Shown here: positions 35,601-46,771 of the stretch, in pieces
Layout of the letters: each line of letters opens with the position of its first letter
Position numbering within the stretch: position 1 is the stretch's first letter
Source: Zhihengliuella salsuginis
Lineage (GTDB): Bacteria; Actinomycetota; Actinomycetes; Actinomycetales; Micrococcaceae
DNA: 64,000 bases
NCBI RefSeq assembly: GCF_014651715.1
Contig: NZ_BMXK01000001.1
Coordinates: forward strand, 372,001 to 436,000
Direction: 5' to 3'
Program-made: the position numbers and the translations under genes
Notes under the pieces: generated by a model
The model's database searches: none
Told to the model about the DNA's origin: nothing
What the model saw: only the letters and a program-made list of their open reading frames with translations

Positions 35601-35967
35601 TGACGTCGGCGGCGGCCTGCGCGGCCGCGGACCGGCCCTTGGCCTCGATGTCCTTGCGGACCTTCTTGACCTTGTCCTTCGCCTTGACGGGCTTGCCGTT
35701 GCCCTTGGTCACGGACTCGGGCTGGGTCTGCTCGTAGGCGCCGTCGCCCGCGAACTGCACGTAGACGGAGACCTCTCCGTCGGCCGACGCCAGCGACGGC
35801 GAGACCTTCAGGTCCGTGCCCGACAGCGAGGTGCCGCTGAAGGCCTCCGCCAGCGGTTCGGACGACGTCGTCGCCGCCGCCGGCAGCGCCGCGGTCGCGG
35901 CGAGGGCCAGACCGGCGGACGTCGCGACGACGGCCCGGGACAGCCGGTATCGATGCGAGTTGCTCAT
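32680..35967 (-). CDS. Secreted S8 subtilisin-like serine protease with PA domain
   Basis: The 1095-residue precursor has a signal peptide (about 1-33), an I9-type propeptide (about 50-165), and a subtilase domain with the catalytic triad: Asp in VLDTGVDYTH (about 193), His in GHGSHVAGS (about 272) and Ser in SGTSMATPHVAG (about 625), plus oxyanion Asn in VASGNASD. A protease-associated domain is inserted between His and Ser (about 430-570). Beyond about residue 690 are beta-rich domains that probably anchor or bind substrate. The last 40 residues are basic and end in LLLHHHNASGD, with no LPXTG sorting signal. It has a very good promoter and an AAGGAG ribosome site. Confidence 0.95.
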   Translation of the reverse strand: MSNSHRYRLSRAVVATSAGLALAATAALPAAATTSSEPLAEAFSGTSLSGTDLKVSPSLASADGEVSVYVQFAGDGAYEQTQPESVTKGNGKPVKAKDKVKKVRKDIEAKGRSAAAQAAADVIYTTTNTLPGVALRGNAKKLRTLADRDDVVKVSAISPKKPSNSGAVVDTRALNAWQDLGQTGEGVKIAVLDTGVDYTHAGFGGPGTREAYDAAQASTELPAADSGLLDAEKFIGGWDLTGDDYNADPSADTYQPVPNPDPNPLDCATAGHGSHVAGSAAAYGVNADGSTFDGDYSSLTAAQVAEMKVGPGSAPLAEVIGIRVFGCAGSSAVVGQALDYVLDPNGDGDFSDRADVVNMSLGSDHSPVDDPENDIVDSLSELGILSVVASGNASDVTNVGGSPGNAASALTVANSVGSTVTLDGAEILAPAASAGRAAGQYSVNFDYSAASAEQLTGTVTMAPADNRFGCDAWPDGTDLGGSWVWIQWEEDGSFPCGSATRFDNIEAAGGAGVVLDSPRLVFSSGIAGNATIPGIQLNKTHSDALRADAEAGTLEVQLSQDLIGSTKAASGALDTLNPSSSRGVHGSDGIVKPDVAAPGTLIGSVGVAAGDGAAVMSGTSMATPHVAGLAALVYGSGDFTSNEVKSRLMNTATADVIAGNGEVFGPNRVGSGRVLGDAALQTPAIAYATEAPEATSLVFGVIELGTETYTATKSVTVENQSDADATYAVSYAPSSEIPGATYTLSTDEVSVPAGGTAEFEVTLTVDPAQFAKTMDPTLDSAQSGLARQWIADATGRIELASPEAPTLRVPVQAAPKPVADMAAGKKAKVRDGETTIPLSGRGVDAGEGAQNITSLVSAFELGATSDVLADTTAAGVAEMDLAYVGANSDAAAVGAADGLLNFGIATHEDWAHLAGGTEIEVQIDVDNDGAADFATYTTRFDGVDLDIASTVDVSTGESVDAWAVNVVMGDTDSNLFDSNVATLPVSLAALGIEGDAEISYRVATYSYYNTDDSGNIIPVDTTEWIGYNPVNPDVSFAGEGDGLLFADLPGTALQAEVATEGAGKKGSGKQKPSGSALLLHHHNASGDRAEVVEFK

Positions 35968-36022
35968 GGGTGCTCCTTGGATTCGGTAGCCGGACGCAGA
36001 GTGATGTGCGTCTCACTGAGTC

Positions 36023-36050
36023 AGCCTAGGTGAGCTGGCCGACTTGTCAA
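36023..36050 (-). promoter_or_regulatory. Promoter of the subtilase gene
   Basis: On the minus strand TTGACA (36050-36045) is followed after 16 bases by TAGGCT (36028-36023), a near-ideal housekeeping sigma promoter. It gives a leader of about 50 bases before the subtilase ATG. Confidence 0.7.
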
Positions 36051-36119
36051 GGAGTTGTTAAATAATTCCGGCGGGGCGTTGTCCTTCACCACCGCGTGCG
36101 GGGAGGGCCGCGGGCGCCG

Positions 36120-36935
36120 TCAGCCCTGCCAGAGGGCGTCGAACGGGGCGGCCGAGGCGACGCGGTTGCGGATGCCGCGGGTGACGAACGCCTTCGCCGT
36201 CCGCGCGGCCTCGAGCGGGGTCGCGCCCTTGGCCAGCTCCGCGGTGACGGCGGCGGCGAGGGAGCAGCCCGCGCCGGAGACGGCGACCTCGCCGATCTTC
36301 TCCTCGCGCAGGACCTCCAGGGTCTCGCCGTCGTAGAACACGTCGATCGCGTCGGCGCCGCTCAGGCGGACGCCGCCCTTCGCGAGCACGGCCGCGCCGG
36401 AGGCCTCGTGGATCCGCTGGGCGGCCTCGATCAACGAGGCCTCGTCCGTGATGGAGATCCCGGAGAGCTGCTCGGCCTCGAAGTGGTTCGGCGTCACGAA
36501 GGTCGCCAGGGGCAGCAGGTTGGCCGTCAGCGCCTGGTCGGTGTCGAGCGCGTGGCCCGGCTCCTGGCCCTTGCAGATCAGCACGGGGTCCAGGACCACG
36601 TTCCTCCACGCCTGGCTCCTGAGGGCGGTCGCGACGGTGTCGATCGTGGTCGGCGAGCCCATCATGCCGAGCTTGACGGTGTCGAGCGCGTCCGCGTAGC
36701 AGGTCTGCGCGGCCTCGAGCTGGTCGGCGATGACACCCGCCTCCACCGGCACGAACCGGTGGTTCCAGCTGTCCTTCGGGTCGAACGAGACGATGCAGGT
36801 CAGCGCCACGATGCCGTAGGTGCCGAGCTGCTGGAACGTCTTCAGATCGGCCTGCGCGCCCGCGCCGCCGGTCGCCTCGGATCCGGCGATCGTGAGCGTG
36901 ATGGCGGGGGCTGGTGCGTATTCGGTGGAAGTCAT
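36120..36935 (-). CDS. pdxK: Pyridoxine/pyridoxal kinase, ThiD-like PdxK type
   Basis: The 271-residue ribokinase-fold protein starts TIAGSEATGGAGAQADLKTF (about 13-32) and has SFDPKDSWNHRF near residue 50, DPVLICKG near 118, NHFEAEQLSG near 148, and the anion-hole GAGCSLAAA near 220 with the catalytic-region cysteine. The SWNH and VCKG-like motifs and GAGC match the Bacillus PdxK (YjbV-like) group of vitamin B6 kinases rather than true ThiD, though hydroxymethylpyrimidine kinase activity is possible. It makes pyridoxal 5'-phosphate. The TetR gene upstream ends 10 bases before this ATG, so the two are cotranscribed; an ATG nine bases earlier would also be in frame. Confidence 0.85.
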   Translation of the reverse strand: MTSTEYAPAPAITLTIAGSEATGGAGAQADLKTFQQLGTYGIVALTCIVSFDPKDSWNHRFVPVEAGVIADQLEAAQTCYADALDTVKLGMMGSPTTIDTVATALRSQAWRNVVLDPVLICKGQEPGHALDTDQALTANLLPLATFVTPNHFEAEQLSGISITDEASLIEAAQRIHEASGAAVLAKGGVRLSGADAIDVFYDGETLEVLREEKIGEVAVSGAGCSLAAAVTAELAKGATPLEAARTAKAFVTRGIRNRVASAAPFDALWQG

Positions 36936-36945
36936 GCCCACCATT

Positions 36946-37581
36946 TTAGGACCCGGCGTGCCGGGGTGCGACCGCGCGGACGAGGCCCAGCAGCTCGTCC
37001 AGGAGGGTGCGGACCACGGGCAGGCGGGAGAGGACCGCGACCCGCGAGGTCAGCGGCGCGGCGCGGCGGACGAGCAGGCGGGACCGGCGCTTGCCCGGCG
37101 ACGTGTCGGACGCCCAGAACGCGAGGATCGCGTGCGTGACCAGACCGACCAGTTTCGGCAGGTCCTGCCGGATCGGGAGCGGTGCCTGCGGGCGGGCGGA
37201 GTCGATCGCGGACTCGATGGCGGCGCCGCCGTCCGGCGGCAGGGTGGGGCGGGAGCGCAGGAAGGCGACGCCGCAGTCGGGGTACGGCTCGACGGCGTCG
37301 AGCAGGCCGTCCCAGAGGGTGCGCAGGTTGTGCTCGAGCGTGTTCCCCTCGGCCAGCGCGGAGGCGAGGCCGGCGCGGAGTTCGGAGACGAGCTCGTCGA
37401 AGAGCTCGCGGGCGAGGTCGTCTTTGGACTCGACGTAGTAGTACGCGCTGCCGAGGGAGAGACCGCTTTCGGAGGCGATGGCTCGCAAAGTGGTATTGGA
37501 AAACCCGTCTTCACGAAAAAGCTTGAAGGCTGTACTTTTCAAGCGGGCGCGGGTGCGGGCCGACTTGGGTCCCTGCTGCAC
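36946..37581 (-). CDS. TetR family regulator upstream of pyridoxine kinase
   Basis: The 211-residue protein has a TetR helix-turn-helix (about 10-55, TTLRAIASESGLSLGSAYYYV) and a C-terminal domain with conserved WDGLLDAVEPYPD near residue 92, as in TetR proteins linked to lipid or stress genes. I start at the GTG preceded by AAGGGG; a GTG 21 bases earlier is less well placed. It is the first gene of an operon with pdxK. A perfect 20-base palindrome lies 44 bases upstream, in the divergent region with the queuosine-precursor transporter gene, and is its probable operator. The ligand is not predictable. Confidence 0.87.
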   Translation of the reverse strand: MQQGPKSARTRARLKSTAFKLFREDGFSNTTLRAIASESGLSLGSAYYYVESKDDLARELFDELVSELRAGLASALAEGNTLEHNLRTLWDGLLDAVEPYPDCGVAFLRSRPTLPPDGGAAIESAIDSARPQAPLPIRQDLPKLVGLVTHAILAFWASDTSPGKRRSRLLVRRAAPLTSRVAVLSRLPVVRTLLDELLGLVRAVAPRHAGS

Positions 37582-37625
37582 GGTCTCACCCCTTGGAATC
37601 ACTGGGAACCAGGCCAGTCTACTTC

Positions 37626-37645
37626 TTTTTGAACATGTTCAAAAA
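37626..37645. promoter_or_regulatory. Perfect 20-base palindrome, probable TetR operator
   Basis: TTTTTGAACATGTTCAAAAA is fully self-complementary and lies between the divergent TetR-pdxK operon and the queuosine-precursor transporter gene. Its length and place suit a TetR dimer site. The half-site TTGAACA is shared with the operator at 12128. Confidence 0.75.
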
Positions 37646-37781
37646 ATTGAGCACATTCGGCCCGCCGGCGGCGCGGAGGGGCGCCTCGTGGGAGAATCGG
37701 AGGGCAAGTGCTAATACAGCCGGCCGCGACCGGGAGGACTCCGGCGGCCAGGCGAACCACTTTTCGACGAATCGAGACCCC

Positions 37782-38492
37782 ATGGCTACAGCTGATCCCG
37801 AACCCACCTCTGCCCCGACGACGGGCGCGCGCGCCAGGAGCGCGGCCTTCGCGGCCACCGGCAGCCCCTACTTCTCCAGCGTCCTGGCGCTCATGGCGAT
37901 CGTCGTGGTGCTCTCCAACATCGGCGCCACCAAGGGCGTGACGTTCGGCCCGATCGTCACCGACGGCGGGTTCTTCCTGTTCCCGCTGGCCTACATCCTC
38001 GGCGACGTCGTCTCGGAGGTCTACGGGTTCAAGGCCGCCCGCCGCGCCATCATCACGACGTTCGGGCTCTCGGTCTTCGCGACGCTGTGCTTCTGGGTCA
38101 TCATCATCCTGCCCGGTGCCGAGTGGTACGAGGGGCAGGAGGCGCTGGCCGCGACCCTGGGTCCGGTGTGGCAGATCGTCGCCGCCTCGCTGCTCGGCTT
38201 CGCGGTCGGGCAGCTGCTGAACTCGTACGTGCTCGTCCGCATGAAGGCCCGCTTCGGCGAGAAGGCGCTCGTCGGGCGGCTGCTCGGCTCCACCGGCGTC
38301 GGCGAGTTCGCGGACACCCTCATCTTCTGCTCGATCGCCGCGCCGGTCATCGGCATCTCCGACGCCCCGACGTTCGCCAACTACGTGGTCGTCGGGTTCC
38401 TCTACAAGACGGCGGTCGAGGTGCTCTTCGTGCCCGTCACCACCGCCGTCATCGCCTGGTTCAAGCGCCGCGAGCCGACCTACGCCGCCTGA
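37782..38492 (+). CDS. Queuosine precursor transporter, YhhQ/VUT family
   Basis: The 236-residue protein has about six helices and the YhhQ signature: LSNIGATKGVTFGP (about 45-58), FFLFPLAYILGDVVSEVYGF (about 66-85), KAARRAI next to it, and STGVGEFADTLIF near residue 168. YhhQ imports queuosine precursors such as preQ0 or preQ1 for tRNA modification. The ATG is preceded by a weak site. It is divergent from the TetR-pdxK operon across a perfect palindrome. A tgt gene lies 4 kb further on, so a salvage route to queuosine in tRNA is plausible. No preQ1 riboswitch was recognised in the 136-base leader. Confidence 0.9.
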   Translation: MATADPEPTSAPTTGARARSAAFAATGSPYFSSVLALMAIVVVLSNIGATKGVTFGPIVTDGGFFLFPLAYILGDVVSEVYGFKAARRAIITTFGLSVFATLCFWVIIILPGAEWYEGQEALAATLGPVWQIVAASLLGFAVGQLLNSYVLVRMKARFGEKALVGRLLGSTGVGEFADTLIFCSIAAPVIGISDAPTFANYVVVGFLYKTAVEVLFVPVTTAVIAWFKRREPTYAA

Positions 38493-38528
38493 GTCGCCGC
38501 GCCGGCTGCTACTGGCGGTCGCAGGACT

Positions 38529-39434
38529 TCAGGTGCGGCAGCCCGGGTCGTCGAGGATGCGCGACAGCGTGGATCGGCCGAGCTTGCTCATCGTGGGATT
38601 CGTCGTCCGGTAGTACCAGACCAAGCCCATCGCCTGCACGAACGCCCACGCGGCCCCGCGCCTCCAATCGATCGCGGTGCAGCCCAACTCCTGGCGGACG
38701 ATCTCGCGCCGCTCGGCGTCGAGATGGTGCCACGCTGCGACCAGGTCGAGGGACGGATCGGCCGCGGCGAAACCGCCGCCGTCCAGGACGCCGATGAGCC
38801 GGTTCTCTGCGACGAGCAGATTGCCGGGGATGAGATCGCCGTGCGTCATCACGTCCGGTCCGGCAGGCGGCAAGGCCCGAAACACCTCCCAGAGCACGCG
38901 AAGCCGATCGACTGGCAGCAACCCTCCGCTGCGCCGGAAGCACACATCCATCCACGCATCGGCGTCCGTCAATTCACCTCCGCGGCCGGTGCCTGCAAAC
39001 CGACGGCCCTTCGTATCGGCGGCGCGAAACGAGCGGATGAGGTCAACGAGGTCACGGGCGAACGTTCCGGAATCCTCAGAGGCGGTGGGCGTCGCGACGT
39101 CCCCGGGGATCCACGTCTGCACCGACCAGGGCTGCGGGTAGCCGCGACCGGGCCGGCCCACGGCAACGGGTGCCGGTGAGGCGACGGGGCAGTGAACGGC
39201 AAGTTCGCGGAGTGCGGCGGCTTCGCGAGCCAAGCTGGCGCCCAGATCCGAGGCTCCGGCCGGCTGGAGCGGAAAGCGTGCCGCGAGGCCGGAACCGATT
39301 CTAAAGATGGCGTTGACGGTGCCGTTGGTCCCAACGCGGTGGATGCGTTCCTCGCGCCACGCAGGGAACTGGTCAATGATCAAGCGGCGGGCGAGAGCAT
39401 CGTCCAGAAGTAGCTCGTCATCATGCATCGCCAT
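38529..39434 (-). CDS. Aminoglycoside phosphotransferase (APH) family kinase
   Basis: The 301-residue protein has the APH fold: an N-lobe with NAIFRIGSGLAARFP near residues 41-55 in place of the usual Lys-containing strand, the catalytic HGDLIPGNLLV near 198, and the metal-binding LDGGGFAAADPSLDL near 215, where many relatives read DFGG. Members phosphorylate antibiotics or metabolites; this group is often annotated as aminoglycoside phosphotransferase without proven activity. TAGCCT ends 7 bases before the ATG with no ribosome site, suggesting a leaderless mRNA; a second in-frame ATG lies 6 bases later. Resistance should not be assumed. Confidence 0.82.
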   Translation of the reverse strand: MAMHDDELLLDDALARRLIIDQFPAWREERIHRVGTNGTVNAIFRIGSGLAARFPLQPAGASDLGASLAREAAALRELAVHCPVASPAPVAVGRPGRGYPQPWSVQTWIPGDVATPTASEDSGTFARDLVDLIRSFRAADTKGRRFAGTGRGGELTDADAWMDVCFRRSGGLLPVDRLRVLWEVFRALPPAGPDVMTHGDLIPGNLLVAENRLIGVLDGGGFAAADPSLDLVAAWHHLDAERREIVRQELGCTAIDWRRGAAWAFVQAMGLVWYYRTTNPTMSKLGRSTLSRILDDPGCRT

Positions 39435-39514
39435 GGCGTCGAGGCTAGCCCATTCGGCGTCGCGGGCCGACCCCGGGCGCGGGCCTCACGGTGTGGCCGC
39501 ACGCGACTACGGAA

Positions 39515-39555
39515 ACGGCGCGGCACCAGCACACAGTGTGCTGGCGCCGCGCCGT
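39515..39555. terminator. Long hairpin terminator after PEP carboxylase gene
   Basis: A 19-base stem with one G-T pair (39515-39533 with 39537-39555, right arm ending GCGCCGTCGT) and a 3-base loop lies between the PEP carboxylase stop and the upstream end of the APH gene. It shares the GCCGTCGTGC sequence with other terminators in this window. Confidence 0.8.
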
Positions 39556-39574
39556 CGTGCGGGGTGGGCGAGCC

Positions 39575-42271
<2,697 letters not shown>

Positions 42272-42422
42272 GGGAATCTCCTTGCTGGATGACTTCCGCG
42301 ACCCCGTCGTCACGCTGAATCGGAACTCACGCTACCAAGAATGCGCGTGTGATGATGCAGTTCACAGGGTGCCGGGGAAATATGCAAGATTCCGGTGCGC
42401 GCCCGTGTAACACACGACGGCG

Positions 42423-43778
<1,356 letters not shown>

Positions 43779-43879
43779 CTACGGCCGGCGCCCCGGTGCG
43801 ACGGGAGGCGGAGTTGGCTCGTTCACATTCGGCCCCCGCGGCACCCCTCCCGGGCCGGGGACCGGGTAGAACTGTGGGT

Positions 43880-44965
43880 ATGGACGATCCTCTGCACTGG
43901 AAGCGGCTCTTCACGCTCGGGCCGGCCCAGAAGGACCACCGCGCCGCGCTGCGCGCCGGCTTCGGCGTGTTCATCCCGCTGCTCGTCCTGGTCGGGATCG
44001 ACCGGATCGACCTGGCACTGTTCGCCGTCTTCGCCGCTTTCACCAACATCTACGGCCGCGGGCCCAGCTTCGGCCTGCGCCTGCGGGCGCAGCTGCGCGG
44101 CGGCGGGCTCATGTGGCTGGTCATCCTGGCCGCGCTCCTGGCCGGCAGCGTCCTGGACACGGACACCGACGCCGGAATGTGGATCGCGATCGCGCTGACG
44201 ACCCTGATCTCCGGCGCCTGCTCGGTGGCGACCGGACTGCTCCAGATCCGGCCGGCCGGGTCCCTGTTCCACATCTTCGCGTTCGCCGCCGTCGCCACGC
44301 TGCCGTTCGACGTGCACCTCGGCGAGGCGCTCATCACCGCGACGGCCACGTTCGCGCTGGGGCTGCTCCTGGGGCAGACCGGCCGCTGGTGGCAGCCCGA
44401 GGGCGACCGGCTCCGGGCCGAGGCGCAGCCGAACCCGTTCGGCGTCCGCGTGAAGGACACCGTCCGGAAGGCGGTCTGGATCGAGTCGGTCGGGTATCTC
44501 GTGGCGGCCGCGGCCGCCGGCGCCCTCGCGCACGCGCTGCAGCCGGTGCTGTCGACCGACCACACCTACTGGGCGATGGTCGCCGCCGTCGTCCCGCTCG
44601 TCGGCCACACGACGCGGGACCGCGTCGCCCGCGGCGTCCACCGCGTCCTCGGGACCGTGGTCGGCCTCGGCCTCATGGCGGCCGTCATCTGGGCCGGCCC
44701 GCCGACGTGGATCCTGCTGCTGATCATCGGGCTCCTCCAGTTCGGCACGGAGATGCTCATCATCCGCAACTACTTCTGGGCGCAGGTCTGCGTCACGCCC
44801 CTGGCGCTGATCGGCGTCTCGCTCGCGCAGGGGCTGCAGACGAGCCTGCTCTACGACCGCATCATCGAGACGGCGATCGGCTCGGCCGTGGGCATCGCGG
44901 TCGTGCTGGCGGGGTCGGCGTACGGCCGGTTCCTGCTGCGCCGGGGCCGCGAAACCGGCGACTAG
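43880..44965 (+). CDS. FUSC family (aromatic acid exporter-like) membrane protein
   Basis: The 361-residue protein has two sets of membrane helices (about 25-165 and 205-350) separated by a short cytoplasmic stretch (about 175-200, GRWWQPEGDRLRAEAQPNPF), the repeat layout of FUSC/AaeB-like proteins. AAFTNIYGRGPSFGLRLRAQ (about 50-70) and VVPLVGHTTRDRVARGVHRV (about 235-255) are corresponding segments of the two halves. Relatives export aromatic acids. TAGAAC ends 7 bases before the ATG with no clear ribosome site. The gene is divergent from tgt and convergent with the DUF6707-like gene; the substrate is unknown. Confidence 0.85.
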   Translation: MDDPLHWKRLFTLGPAQKDHRAALRAGFGVFIPLLVLVGIDRIDLALFAVFAAFTNIYGRGPSFGLRLRAQLRGGGLMWLVILAALLAGSVLDTDTDAGMWIAIALTTLISGACSVATGLLQIRPAGSLFHIFAFAAVATLPFDVHLGEALITATATFALGLLLGQTGRWWQPEGDRLRAEAQPNPFGVRVKDTVRKAVWIESVGYLVAAAAAGALAHALQPVLSTDHTYWAMVAAVVPLVGHTTRDRVARGVHRVLGTVVGLGLMAAVIWAGPPTWILLLIIGLLQFGTEMLIIRNYFWAQVCVTPLALIGVSLAQGLQTSLLYDRIIETAIGSAVGIAVVLAGSAYGRFLLRRGRETGD

Positions 44966-45031
44966 AAGAGCGAGACGAACATGCCGCCGATCTGGGCGGC
45001 GACGGCACCTTGCGTCACGAGGCGAGCCCGC

Positions 45032-45952
45032 CTACGAGGACTGCTGCCAGGGCGCGTCGCCTCTGGCCGGGCGCAGCGCCGCGAGCTCGTGCTGGATCCG
45101 GCGCCGCAGCTCCGTCGCGTCCAGCGACCGCGAGCCGCCGTGCGCCAGGAGGTAGAGCAGGGTGCCGAGGCGCTGGACGCGCCACGGCCGCTCGGCCGCC
45201 GCGTCACGCGAGGCGACCGCGCGGTGGATCTCCCGGTCGAACAGGTTCGGCTCGTCGAGCTGGCGCTGCCGGAACTCCGCCGTCAGCTTGATCTGGAGGG
45301 GGTCCGTCTCCTCCTGCTCGGCCGAACGGAGCGCCGCGCTGAACCGGTCCGCGGCGTCGATGTCGCCGCCGTCGTACGCCATGAACGCCGCCAGCGCGAG
45401 GGCCGCCTCGACCCACTTCCAGCGGCCGAAGTTCCCGTCGAACGGCAGTTCCGTCAGGAGGTCGAGGACGCGCCATGCGCTGGCGCGGTCGTCGAGGTCG
45501 ACGACGAACAGGTGCGCCAGGTTGTAGACGTCCTCCAGGTGCGCGCCCGCCTTCAGGTTCAGGCCGCGGGCCAGCCGCGCGGTCGGCTCGAGGACGCGCG
45601 GGTCGTCGGGGTAGGCCTCGGCGATCGAGAGCAGGACGGCCTCGGGCGACTCCGGCTCGACGGGCAGCGACTGCAGGTCGTCGTAGCTGAGGGCGGGGGC
45701 CGGCGCCCTGGTGTGCACGCGGATCGAGGACCCGTAGGCGATCGTCGCCTTCTGCCCGCTGGCGAGCGTCGCCTCCACGAGGGCCGGGGTGCCGAAGCTG
45801 TCCGGGATGACGCGCAGCTTTTTCACCTCGGCGCTGGGGGTGCCGTGCCGGGTGATGAACTGGTCGCCCTCGTGCACCTGCTCCGCGCGGACGTTGCGGA
45901 TGCGGACGGCGGGGTCGTCGGGCTGTCGGGCGGGGGAGGAGTGCTGCGGCAT
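45032..45952 (-). CDS. DUF6707-like cytoplasmic protein
   Basis: The 306-residue protein is soluble, with no signal or membrane segment. The N-terminal 70 residues look beta-rich (VRIRNVRAEQVHEGDQFITR then KKLRVIPDS), and the remainder is helical with repeat-like segments (EAVLLSIAEAYPDDPRVLEP, DRASAWRVLDLLTELPF, DIDAADRFSAALRSAEQEE) that could form a helical-repeat scaffold. I recognise it only as a conserved actinobacterial hypothetical of DUF6707 type. AGGACT lies before the ATG. It follows the DUF4916 gene by 35 bases and is probably its operon partner. Confidence 0.7.
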   Translation of the reverse strand: MPQHSSPARQPDDPAVRIRNVRAEQVHEGDQFITRHGTPSAEVKKLRVIPDSFGTPALVEATLASGQKATIAYGSSIRVHTRAPAPALSYDDLQSLPVEPESPEAVLLSIAEAYPDDPRVLEPTARLARGLNLKAGAHLEDVYNLAHLFVVDLDDRASAWRVLDLLTELPFDGNFGRWKWVEAALALAAFMAYDGGDIDAADRFSAALRSAEQEETDPLQIKLTAEFRQRQLDEPNLFDREIHRAVASRDAAAERPWRVQRLGTLLYLLAHGGSRSLDATELRRRIQHELAALRPARGDAPWQQSS

Positions 45953-45987
45953 GGAGTCCTGGATCGTGTGGTGGGGCAAAGGTGGTA

Positions 45988-46527
45988 CTACGCGCACCAG
46001 CCCACGTGGGCCAGTGCCTGCTTGATGAGATTGCCGCGGCCCCCCGGCAGCTCGGACTGGACGTCCGCGCCCAGCGCGGCGTCCGGGCTCATCCACGTCA
46101 GGTCGAGCGCGTCCCGGCGCGGGTTGCATTCGCCGCGCACGGGGACGATGTAGCAGAGCGCGATCGCGTGCTGGCGCTCGTCCGTCAGGCCGGTCTCCGA
46201 CGGGGACGGGAAGTACTCCGCCACGGTGAAGGGGGCCGGCGACGGCGGCAGCTGCGGCATCGCCATCGGCCCGAGGTCCTGCTCGATGTGCCGGGTGAGC
46301 GCGGCGCGGACCGTCTCCCGGTACATCACCCGGCCGGAGACGAACGCGAACCTGAACTGCGCATCGGCGTCCGCCGTGTACAGGAGGCCGACGTCGGTCA
46401 CGTAGCCCAGCGGGTCCACGCGGACCGGGATCGCCTCCACGTAGGCGATCGGGAGCCGCTGGCGGGCCTCGAAGAGATCCTCGTCTGACAGCCACCCGGG
46501 GTACGGGTCAGGGGTGCGTACGCTCAT
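45988..46527 (-). CDS. DUF4916 / Nudix-like protein with degenerate Nudix box
   Basis: The 179-residue protein has the Nudix fold layout: a first strand with YVEAIPVRVDPLGYVTDVGL (about 28-48) and the Nudix-box region GRVMYRETVRAALTRHIEQD (about 65-84). The canonical box needs G-x5-E-x7-R-E-U-x-E-E; here G, first E and R fit but the next E is His and the E-E pair is Glu-Gln, so metal binding and pyrophosphatase activity are doubtful. DUF4916 proteins are common in actinobacteria with unknown function. The DUF6707-like gene follows in the same operon. A divergent region leads to the drug exporter. Confidence 0.82.
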   Translation of the reverse strand: MSVRTPDPYPGWLSDEDLFEARQRLPIAYVEAIPVRVDPLGYVTDVGLLYTADADAQFRFAFVSGRVMYRETVRAALTRHIEQDLGPMAMPQLPPSPAPFTVAEYFPSPSETGLTDERQHAIALCYIVPVRGECNPRRDALDLTWMSPDAALGADVQSELPGGRGNLIKQALAHVGWCA

Positions 46528-46594
46528 ACTCCATGTTTAGCGCATCCGGACCCGAACCGGCACCAGCCGCCCCGAGCGGAACCGAAATGAGTGG

Positions 46595-46623
46595 TTGGGG
46601 AATACGAATCGGTGCTCTATTGT
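46595..46623 (+). promoter_or_regulatory. Promoter of the drug exporter leader
   Basis: TTGGGG (46595-46600) and TATTGT (46618-46623) are separated by exactly 17 bases. Transcription would begin at about 46630, giving a leader of about 140 bases before the exporter start, with a short open frame at its very 5' end. Confidence 0.6.
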
Positions 46624-46631
46624 TGAAGGGG

Positions 46632-46664
46632 ATGCGATACCGTGGGTTCCTGCCCGCGCGTTGA
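46632..46664 (+). CDS. Putative 10-residue leader peptide MRYRGFLPAR upstream of drug exporter
   Basis: An ATG 8 bases after the -10 element opens a 10-codon frame ending in TGA, reading MRYRGFLPAR. Its place at or near the predicted transcription start matches the leaderless pattern seen at other genes here. It is followed by hairpins and a terminator-like element directly before the exporter ribosome site. By analogy with leader peptides of antibiotic-inducible genes, ribosome stalling on it could switch on the exporter. No homologue is known to me, and its translation is unproven. Confidence 0.5.
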   Translation: MRYRGFLPAR

Positions 46665-46668
46665 AGCA

Positions 46669-46761
46669 GGGGCGCCGACGCCCCGCGTCGACGATGGCGC
46701 ACCCGTCACCACACCCAGAGGCAACACCCCCGCCGAAGCCGGCCCCCGGCGTCGTATTTTT
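46669..46761 (+). promoter_or_regulatory. Putative transcription attenuator before drug exporter gene
   Basis: Between the short frame and the exporter start are a GGGGCG-CCGA-CGCCCC hairpin (46669-46684), then a GC-rich hairpin GCCGG-CCC-CCGGC (46738-46750) followed by GTCG and the T-run TATTTTT (46755-46761), the shape of an intrinsic terminator. CGACGCC (46676-46682) can instead pair with GGCGTCG (46748-46754), which would break both hairpins. The exporter ribosome site AAGGA starts right after the T-run. These are mutually exclusive structures, as in attenuators. Confidence 0.5.
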
Positions 46762-46771
46762 AAGGACCCCT

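Noticed and set aside
32596-36033. A 1145-residue open frame on the plus strand
   Set aside because: It lies entirely antisense to the subtilase gene, whose triad, signal peptide and promoter are clear. Its Arg/Asp/Val/Gly-rich composition is typical of a GC-rich shadow frame.
37646-37781. A preQ1 riboswitch before the queuosine-precursor transporter
   Set aside because: The leader has GC hairpins but I could not match any preQ1 class pattern of stem plus A-rich pseudoknot tail.
38529-39434. Aminoglycoside resistance gene
   Set aside because: APH-fold family membership alone does not show resistance; the usual ATP-binding Lys strand is atypical and there are no mobile-element signs nearby.
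44983-45000. A terminator between FUSC and DUF6707-like genes
   Set aside because: Only a 6-base GCCGCC/GGCGGC stem without a T-run is present; too weak in GC-rich DNA.
46694-46771. ATG start 78 bases upstream for the drug exporter
   Set aside because: The extension would translate the terminator-like hairpin and T-run through a rare TTA codon, is Pro-rich without conservation, and lacks a ribosome site, while the GTG at 46772 has AAGGA.
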